DNA of 11,137 nucleotides from an uncultured Succinatimonas sp. (GTDB lineage Bacteria; Pseudomonadota; Gammaproteobacteria; Enterobacterales; Succinivibrionaceae): assembly GCA_937896115.1 (NCBI GenBank), contig CALBLB010000373.1, positions 1 to 11,137 of the forward strand, in the 5' to 3' direction. This document shows positions 6,795 through 11,137 of this stretch, one piece after another. Made by a program: the position numbers and the translations under genes. The notes beneath the pieces are model-generated. The model was not told the origin of the DNA. It saw nothing but the letters and a program-made list of their open reading frames with translations, and did not search any database. The first letter of the stretch is position 1; each line of letters starts with the position of its first letter.

Positions 6795-7893
6795 TTAAAG
6801 CCCGGATTTAAGGCTTGCTTCAATGAATTGATCCAAATCGCCGTTCAAAACTTTCTGAGTGTCACGGTTTTCAACCCCGGTACGCAGATCTTTGATACGG
6901 GCATCATCCAAAACGTAAGAGCGGATCTGACTGCCCCAGCCTATGTCCGACTTACTGTCTTCTACGGCTTTTGCTTCTGCCTGACGTTTTTCCAATTCCA
7001 ACTGATACAAACGCGCACGCAGTTGTTTCATAGCCTGATCACGGTTTTGAAACTGAGAACGTTCATTCTGACACGTTACGACTATCCCTGTAGGAATGTG
7101 AGTAATACGTACGGCAGATTCAGTCTTATTAACATGCTGACCGCCGGCTCCTGAGGAGCGGTACACATCCGTCTTCAAATCGGCAGGATTGATTTCGATT
7201 TCAATATTGTCATCGATCTCAGGGTACACGTAGGCAGAGCAGAACGAAGTGTGACGGCGGTTATTGGAATCAAAAGGAGATTTACGTACCAAACGATGAA
7301 CTCCAGTTTCGGTACGTAACAAGCCGTAAGCATGTTCACCTGTAAACTTGATCGTGGCAGATTTAATTCCCGCAACTTCGCCTTCGGTAACTTCGATAAC
7401 TTCGGTAGTAAGTCCTTTCTTTTCGGCATACTTAAGGTACATGCGCATTACCATCTCAGCCCAATCCTGAGCTTCGGTACCGCCTGAGCCTGCCTGAATA
7501 TCCATATAGCAGGGATCGTTATCATGAGGACCAGAAAACATACGCTCCATTTCAAGCGCGGTTACGGTATGTTCGAGCTTATCGGCTTCAGCGTAAGCTT
7601 CCTGCATCAGCTCAGGATCCTGCTCTTCTCCTGCCATCTCCTCTAAGGTAGCGATGTCATCGAAACTCTGATCCACTGCTTTGAAACGGTCGACAATAGA
7701 ACTTAATGAGTTTTTCTCTCTGCCAAGTTCCTGGGCTTTTTCAGGATCATTCCAAAGATTGGGATCTTCCATCAATCCTGATACTTCCTCAAGGCGCTCT
7801 TCTTTGGCCCTTAAGTCAAAGATACCCCCTGAGCGCATCAGCCCGCTCTTTTAATTCTGCCAATCTGGTTTTCAGGGAAACTGTTTCCTGCAC
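6795..7893 (-). CDS. prfB: Peptide chain release factor 2, with programmed +1 frameshift
   Basis: RF2 recognises UGA and UAA in the ribosomal A site and triggers hydrolysis of peptidyl-tRNA. The gene is read in two frames. A 25-codon leader from GTG at 7893 (Shine-Dalgarno AGGA, 7 nt upstream) ends at an in-frame TGA at 7818-7816. Skipping T7818 after CTT continues in the +1 frame to 6795, giving 365 aa, the length of E. coli RF2. The anticodon-like SPF falls at 205-207 and the catalytic GGQ at 250-252, also as in E. coli. Residue 246, which is Thr in E. coli K-12 and lowers its activity, is Ser here. Read in one frame only, the gene would appear as a 347-aa protein starting at 7838 with a spurious N-terminus. 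Expression is expected to be autoregulated: low RF2 favours the frameshift. It is the first gene of the cluster leading to djlA. Confidence 0.96.
7815..7830 (-). promoter_or_regulatory. prfB +1 programmed frameshift site
   Basis: On the minus strand the sequence is AGGGGGTATCTTTGAC. It comprises an internal Shine-Dalgarno-like AGGGGG, three nucleotides, the slippery CTT, the in-frame stop TGA and a C context base. It matches the E. coli prfB site in every base. Peptidyl-tRNA-Leu slips from CUU to UUU when UGA decoding is slow, so RF2 level controls its own synthesis. Confidence 0.97.
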
Positions 7894-7916
7894 TTTATGT
7901 TCCTATTTTTCTTTCA

Positions 7917-7944
7917 GTACATCATTTTTATAAAAACGATGTAC
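7917..7944. repeat. 28-nt palindrome in the prfB leader
   Basis: Two 14-base arms meet without a spacer. GTACATC and GATGTAC lie at the ends and an AT-rich TTTTTATAAAAA sits at the centre; one internal position breaks the symmetry and would be a G-U pair in the mRNA. It ends 24 nt before the GTG start. On the minus strand it contains TATAAA, a possible -10 element, but no -35 at proper spacing. It could be an operator for a dimeric repressor or a weak RNA hairpin just ahead of the ribosome-binding site. Confidence 0.5.
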
Positions 7945-8068
7945 AGGCATCTTATGCATTCTTTTTTTGTGTGAATTTTTCAGATTTCACAACGCCGCAT
8001 TCAAAATTTACCTTTTAAATTACGAACGCTGTGCCAAAGCCAACTTCAAATTTGACTATGATCAGTCG

Positions 8069-8077
8069 ATTATAGCA
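8069..8077 (-). promoter_or_regulatory. Extended -10 promoter, probably for the prfB cluster
   Basis: The minus strand reads TGCTATAAT, a perfect TGn-TATAAT extended -10 element. A -35 hexamer at 16-18 nt is poor, which extended -10 promoters tolerate. Transcription would start near 8062 and give a leader of about 170 nt before prfB. The element sits immediately behind the alr terminator, so the two transcription units would be separated cleanly. It could still be chance, since the U tract of the terminator supplies part of the AT-richness. Confidence 0.5.
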
Positions 8078-8104
8078 AAAAGCAGACGGTCGCCGTCTGC
8101 AAAA
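8077..8104 (-). terminator. Rho-independent terminator of dnaB-alr
   Basis: On the minus strand GCAGACGG and CCGTCTGC form an 8-bp G+C-rich stem with a CGA loop (8082-8100), followed directly by TTTTT. This is a textbook intrinsic terminator. It lies about 85 nt past the alr stop and marks the end of the dnaB-alr transcript. Confidence 0.85.
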
Positions 8105-8187
8105 GTCAGGTCAAGTAAGTTGCAAACACGTTACTGCACCAGCAAAACCGTTTTTTGTTTGATGCTGATGCCTGATTGTTATTTACA

Positions 8188-9282
8188 TCAATTGGACTCA
8201 TACTCGGTATTCACACGCGGCATGATCCTGCAAACCAATTCATAGGGTATGGTACCGCAACAGGAAGCAACGACTTCCACGGGTAATTCTTTTCCCCAAA
8301 GAACGGCACTGTCACCTATTTGATCCTTAGAATCCGGTCCTAGATCTACAAACATCATATCCATGCATACATGTCCTGCCGTAGGAACGCGTCTGCCGTT
8401 TATATATACCGGAGTACCGTTGGGCGCCGTACGCGGATAACCGTCGCCGTAACCTGCAGAAATAACTCCTAATACGGTATCATGCGGTGCTACGTAAGCT
8501 GCGCCGTAGCCCACTTTGTCACCTTTTTTAATATGATGCACGGCTATCAGCGACGCTTTTAAAGTCATCACCGGCTCCAAACCTAAATCAGCCCCGGTCT
8601 TGTCTTCAAAAGGAGAAATTCCGTACATGATAATTCCCGGGCGTACCCAAGTAGTATGCGAACGCTTCCACTTGCAAATACCTGCAGAATTACCAAGTGA
8701 CAAATCACCTTTAAAATCGAGTTCTTCTGCGATCCTGAAAAAATTGTCCTGTTGGATCTCGTTATAAACCAGTTCAGAAGGAGTATCCGCCACACTAAGA
8801 TGGGAGATAAGTCCCAGAGGTTTATAGGTATTGGGGCTGTCCTCAAGAATTTTTTTGATCTTAGCTATTTCATTTAAATCGCAAGATCCCAAGCGGTGCA
8901 TGCCTATATCGACCTGAACCCAGCAATGCACCGGTTTTTTCAATTTGGCATCGGCTATGGAGTAAGCCTGAGTCAGATCATGTACTGCCGTATAAAGATC
9001 ATAACGAGAAACCAGCTCTACATCGCTTGCATTAAAAAAGCCTTCCAAAAGCACTACCGGTTTTGAAATTCCCTGATTACGCAGGCTCAAAGCTTCTTCG
9101 ATCCTCGATACGGCAAAAGCATCGGCATCGTCGTTGAGCGCTGCAGCTACAGGATAAAGACCGTGTCCATAAGCATTTGCCTTGACCACTGCCAAAAGTT
9201 TTGAATGAGGAGACATTTCGCGTATGCGACGAAGATTGCGCACTAATGCTCCGGTGTCGATGATGGATGATACTGCTTTCAT
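8188..9282 (-). CDS. alr: Alanine racemase
   Basis: PLP-dependent enzyme interconverting L- and D-alanine in the cytoplasm, the source of D-Ala for peptidoglycan. The 364-aa product (E. coli Alr is 359) begins with the PLP-binding strand AVVKANAYGHG, with the Schiff-base lysine at K34 as in E. coli. The N-terminal TIM barrel runs to about 235. The C-terminal beta domain supplies the catalytic tyrosine in KVGYGAAY (Y259) and the conserved CMDMMFVDLG (306-315). MHRLG at 128-132 carries the conserved arginine that tunes the PLP environment. The ATG at 9282 follows the dnaB stop by 12 nt, with only a weak AAG-type ribosome-binding site, so read-through from dnaB probably drives it. The dnaB-alr pair is also adjacent in E. 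coli. No signal peptide is present, which argues against the periplasmic broad-specificity racemases. Confidence 0.95.
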   Translation of the reverse strand: MKAVSSIIDTGALVRNLRRIREMSPHSKLLAVVKANAYGHGLYPVAAALNDDADAFAVSRIEEALSLRNQGISKPVVLLEGFFNASDVELVSRYDLYTAVHDLTQAYSIADAKLKKPVHCWVQVDIGMHRLGSCDLNEIAKIKKILEDSPNTYKPLGLISHLSVADTPSELVYNEIQQDNFFRIAEELDFKGDLSLGNSAGICKWKRSHTTWVRPGIIMYGISPFEDKTGADLGLEPVMTLKASLIAVHHIKKGDKVGYGAAYVAPHDTVLGVISAGYGDGYPRTAPNGTPVYINGRRVPTAGHVCMDMMFVDLGPDSKDQIGDSAVLWGKELPVEVVASCCGTIPYELVCRIMPRVNTEYESN

Positions 9283-9294
9283 GAGTTTTCTTAG

Positions 9295-10749
9295 TTATTC
9301 TTCTAAAGGAAGGGGGACTTCACCTACAGGTTGAGCCTTGTCATAAAAAGAGGTGTATTCGCCGATGAACTGTAATTCAATATCTTTTAATGCACCGTTA
9401 CGGTTTTTACCTACGATCAGCGTAGCCTGACCGTCATCTCCGTGCTCATCGGTCTTTTCACGATACAACGATTCGCGATGCAAAAATAAAATAAGATCGG
9501 CATCCTGTTCGATGGAACCTGATTCGCGCAGATCAGAATTCATGGGACGATGATCCTTTCTTGAGTCGACCTCACGGTTTAGCTGAGAAAGACATAACAC
9601 CGGACAATCCAACTCTTTTGACAGCAACTTCAAACTGCGGGAAATACCGCCTAGTTCCAATGCTCTGTTTTCCTGATCGGTATCGCCTTTCATCAGCTGA
9701 ATATAGTCGATCATAATAACGGAAACACCGCCTTCGCGATCTGCTATCTGATGGGCACGGGAGCGCAACTCTGCAGGGGAAATATTACCGGTATCATCTA
9801 TGTACAGTTTGTTGTACATTTCTTCTTCATGATCCTCATTCTCACGTTTACCCGTAAGCAACATGAGCTTGGTGATAATGCGTTCCCACTGCGAGGCTTC
9901 GGCGCCGCCGTTGGTAAGTTTCTGCAAAGGAACCTGACCGAAATTGGAAAGCATGCGCATGGCAATTGCCTCAGCCGGCATTTCCATCGAAAACACCAAA
10001 CCGGGTTTTTTTACATCCGGATTTAATACTATGTTTTCGACTATATTCATGGCAAAAGAAGTCTTACCTACGCCAGGACGAGCAGCAATGATATTAAGGG
10101 TCCCGCCTTGCAAGCCCAAAGTCAGCTGATCAAGCTCAGAAAACCCCGAAGGCACCCCGCGCATTTTGGTGCCCGAGGCCAAATTGGCGTGAATGCGTTC
10201 GATTAAGGCTTTGGAAACTTCAACAATAGGACGTGGTCCTTCTGAAACCTCACTGTCGTTTGCCGTAACCGCATCATAAACTATACTCTGCGCTTGAGAG
10301 TAAAGGGTCCTGACATCACGCCCGTCCGGAGCATAACCTGAATCAGCTATTTTCTCACCCAAGGCAATGAGCTGACGGCGACGACAACATTCACGTACTA
10401 CGAGGGCATAATCAGGAGCAGAAGACGGCGAACCGCCTCCTTGTAACAGTTGAGCAAGATAGCCTGGGCCTCCTGCTTTATCCAGAAGCCCGTTATTTTC
10501 CAAAGTCGCTTTGACCAGCGTAGGATCAAAATTATCGGAAAATTCCGATCGTCTTAAGATCGCACTGAAGATAAGCCGATTCTTCTCAGAATAGAAATCC
10601 TCCTCCTTCAACCTGCCTACGGCTTCGTTGACTTTCTGCAAACATGAGCCGTCCAGCATCAGCGCTGCTAACAGTCTTTGCTCGGCATTCTCATCCTTAG
10701 GAGGAACCCTAAGCACCAAACTGTCATTTGTCTTTTTTCGCGCCGGCAT
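9295..10749 (-). CDS. dnaB: Replicative DNA helicase DnaB
   Basis: Hexameric 5'-3' helicase that unwinds the fork and works with DnaC-type loaders, DnaG primase and Pol III. The product from the ATG at 10749 is 484 aa (E. coli 471). The N-terminal primase-interaction domain spans about 15-120 (VPPKDENAEQRLLAALML at the start). A RecA-like motor follows, with Walker A ARPGVGKT at 223-230, Walker B VIMIDY at 344-349, SQLNR at 388-392 and the arginine-finger loop KNRNG at 448-452. DLRESGSIEQDADLI (about 406-420) is highly typical. GGAG lies 7 nt before this ATG; an upstream TTG at 10773 has no such signal and was rejected. Compared with my recollection of E. coli DnaB there is an extra acidic stretch (GKRENEDHEEE, about 300-310) after Walker A. 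No intein is present. It leads the dnaB-alr unit. Confidence 0.96.
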   Translation of the reverse strand: MPARKKTNDSLVLRVPPKDENAEQRLLAALMLDGSCLQKVNEAVGRLKEEDFYSEKNRLIFSAILRRSEFSDNFDPTLVKATLENNGLLDKAGGPGYLAQLLQGGGSPSSAPDYALVVRECCRRRQLIALGEKIADSGYAPDGRDVRTLYSQAQSIVYDAVTANDSEVSEGPRPIVEVSKALIERIHANLASGTKMRGVPSGFSELDQLTLGLQGGTLNIIAARPGVGKTSFAMNIVENIVLNPDVKKPGLVFSMEMPAEAIAMRMLSNFGQVPLQKLTNGGAEASQWERIITKLMLLTGKRENEDHEEEMYNKLYIDDTGNISPAELRSRAHQIADREGGVSVIMIDYIQLMKGDTDQENRALELGGISRSLKLLSKELDCPVLCLSQLNREVDSRKDHRPMNSDLRESGSIEQDADLILFLHRESLYREKTDEHGDDGQATLIVGKNRNGALKDIELQFIGEYTSFYDKAQPVGEVPLPLEE

Positions 10750-10788
10750 GAAATCACTCCAAGAAAAAACCAATCCGACGAATTTTAC

Positions 10789-10794
10789 ATCATA
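10789..10794 (-). promoter_or_regulatory. Candidate -10 element for dnaB
   Basis: The minus strand reads TATGAT, five of six consensus bases. It would place a transcript start near 10782 and a leader of roughly 33 nt before the dnaB ATG. No good -35 hexamer lies at 16-18 nt, so this is only a candidate. An alternative is TATAAC further upstream, next to the inverted repeat at 10878-10897. Confidence 0.25.
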
Positions 10795-10876
10795 TTTAAG
10801 ATCTATCCTCTATTCGACGCTTAAGTTTTTAAAGGATCGCTACTATCGTTTGACCTTTAGGACCTGGATAAGCTCC

Positions 10877-10897
10877 AAACCTTGACGTATCAAGGGT
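10877..10897. repeat. Inverted repeat upstream of dnaB
   Basis: Arms CCTTGA (10880-10885) and TCAAGG (10890-10895) flank CGTA, and the symmetry extends outward to about 9 bp with one mismatch. On the minus strand it lies just downstream of TATAAC, where a repressor could act. On the + strand it is followed 8 nt later by TTTTTT, so a weak terminator is the other reading. It is 130 nt from the dnaB start. Confidence 0.35.
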
Positions 10898-10953
10898 TAT
10901 AAGCTTTTTTCTTTGGTCACATGGTAGTATAAAGATCCTGAATATACCCAATT

Positions 10954-11073
10954 ATGATTGTCGTTTTTTGCTCGGAGATCCGGTCAAATTACGATGTTTT
11001 GGTTTTATCAATTCGTCTTTTAAGTCTCAATGAGGATGAGTTACGTCCTGACTTTAAGAGCAGCGAGCACTAA
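10954..11073 (+). other. Short open frame of unknown significance
   Basis: An ATG-to-TAA frame of 39 codons ends in a polar, gene-like tail (LNEDELRPDFKSSEH). A TGA lies in frame 15 nt before the ATG, and no Shine-Dalgarno sequence precedes it. A terminator-like hairpin starts 11 nt after the stop in the same direction. It may be a small protein, the remnant of a larger gene, or chance. I do not recognise it. Confidence 0.2.
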
Positions 11074-11083
11074 AAAGTAGTCT

Positions 11084-11109
11084 GGAGCCCTTGTGGCTCC
11101 TATATTTTT
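11084..11109 (+). terminator. Terminator-like hairpin at right edge
   Basis: GGAGCC (11084-11089) and GGCTCC (11095-11100) form a 6-bp stem with a CTTGT loop, followed by TATATTTTT on the + strand. It would end a + strand transcript crossing the short frame at 10954-11073. On the minus strand a TTTTT lies 7 nt beyond the stem, so it could alternatively serve a gene lying beyond the right edge. Confidence 0.5.
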
Positions 11110-11137
11110 GAATGTTGCAATTTTTGTTTAATGGTAG

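Noticed and set aside
7894..8187. Sigma-54 promoter suggested by TGGCAC on the minus strand near 8035
   Set aside because: The matching -12 TTGC element is not at the required spacing.
8181..8195. Half of an FNR-type site (TTGAT) at the end of alr
   Set aside because: The second half ATCAA is missing, and the position is within the alr stop region.
7967..8245. 92-codon + strand open frame over the prfB/alr intergenic region
   Set aside because: It runs through the alr terminator and into the alr 3' end antisense, has no ribosome-binding site, and its product resembles no family I know.
10534..10549. ATCGGAA-AA-TTCCGAT inverted repeat in dnaB
   Set aside because: Short, within conserved coding sequence, and of a length expected by chance.
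10750..10773. DnaB extension from TTG at 10773
   Set aside because: The ATG at 10749 has a GGAG 7 nt upstream, and this extension encodes the sequence of that ribosome-binding site.
1..11137. CRISPR array, tRNA or rRNA gene, insertion sequence, toxin-antitoxin or defence system
   Set aside because: No spaced direct repeats, cloverleaf-like segments, transposase motifs or defence domains were seen; the window is essentially housekeeping DNA.

Overview
The window looks like chromosomal housekeeping DNA from a gammaproteobacterium of moderate to low G+C content. RluA, DjlA, LysS, DapA, TrmB, RF2, Alr and DnaB all resemble their Escherichia coli counterparts. The prfB frameshift site matches the E. 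coli one base for base, and three E. coli-like gene pairs are present (rluA/djlA convergent, prfB-lysS, dnaB-alr). The AmgK/MurU pair, which E. coli K-12 lacks but pseudomonads and many other gammaproteobacteria have, points away from the Enterobacterales. A Succinivibrionaceae/Aeromonadales-type host is a guess only.

Layout. Positions 1-419 hold the possible tail of a + strand gene, a hairpin terminator and a start-less open frame that may be a gene remnant. rluA (420-1136) is the only certain + strand gene. It converges on, and overlaps by 29 bp, a long minus-strand cluster read from right to left: prfB, lysS, dapA, trmB, amgK, murU, djlA (7893 down to 1108). Gaps in this cluster are 20 nt, 11 nt, then overlaps of 1, 8, 13 and 4 nt, so it is probably one operon with translational coupling in its distal half. 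Upstream, across a 294-nt intergenic region with a terminator, an extended -10 promoter and a 28-nt palindrome, lies a second minus-strand unit, dnaB-alr (10749 down to 8188). The right edge (10750-11137) carries the dnaB leader, an inverted repeat and a short + strand open frame followed by a terminator-like hairpin.

How the genes work together. Two themes share the strand. One is translation: RF2, lysyl-tRNA synthetase, tRNA m7G46 methylation, and rRNA/tRNA pseudouridylation on the opposite strand. The other is cell-wall precursor supply: DapA commits aspartate semialdehyde to diaminopimelate and lysine, AmgK and MurU recycle N-acetylmuramate to UDP-MurNAc without MurA/MurB, and Alr makes D-alanine. 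DjlA is an inner-membrane DnaK co-chaperone associated with envelope stress. DnaB is the replicative helicase. I found no mobile element, CRISPR array, tRNA, rRNA or obvious defence system. The best points for follow-up are the gene order of the seven-gene cluster, a perfect 12-bp hairpin in the start of trmB, and the palindrome before prfB.
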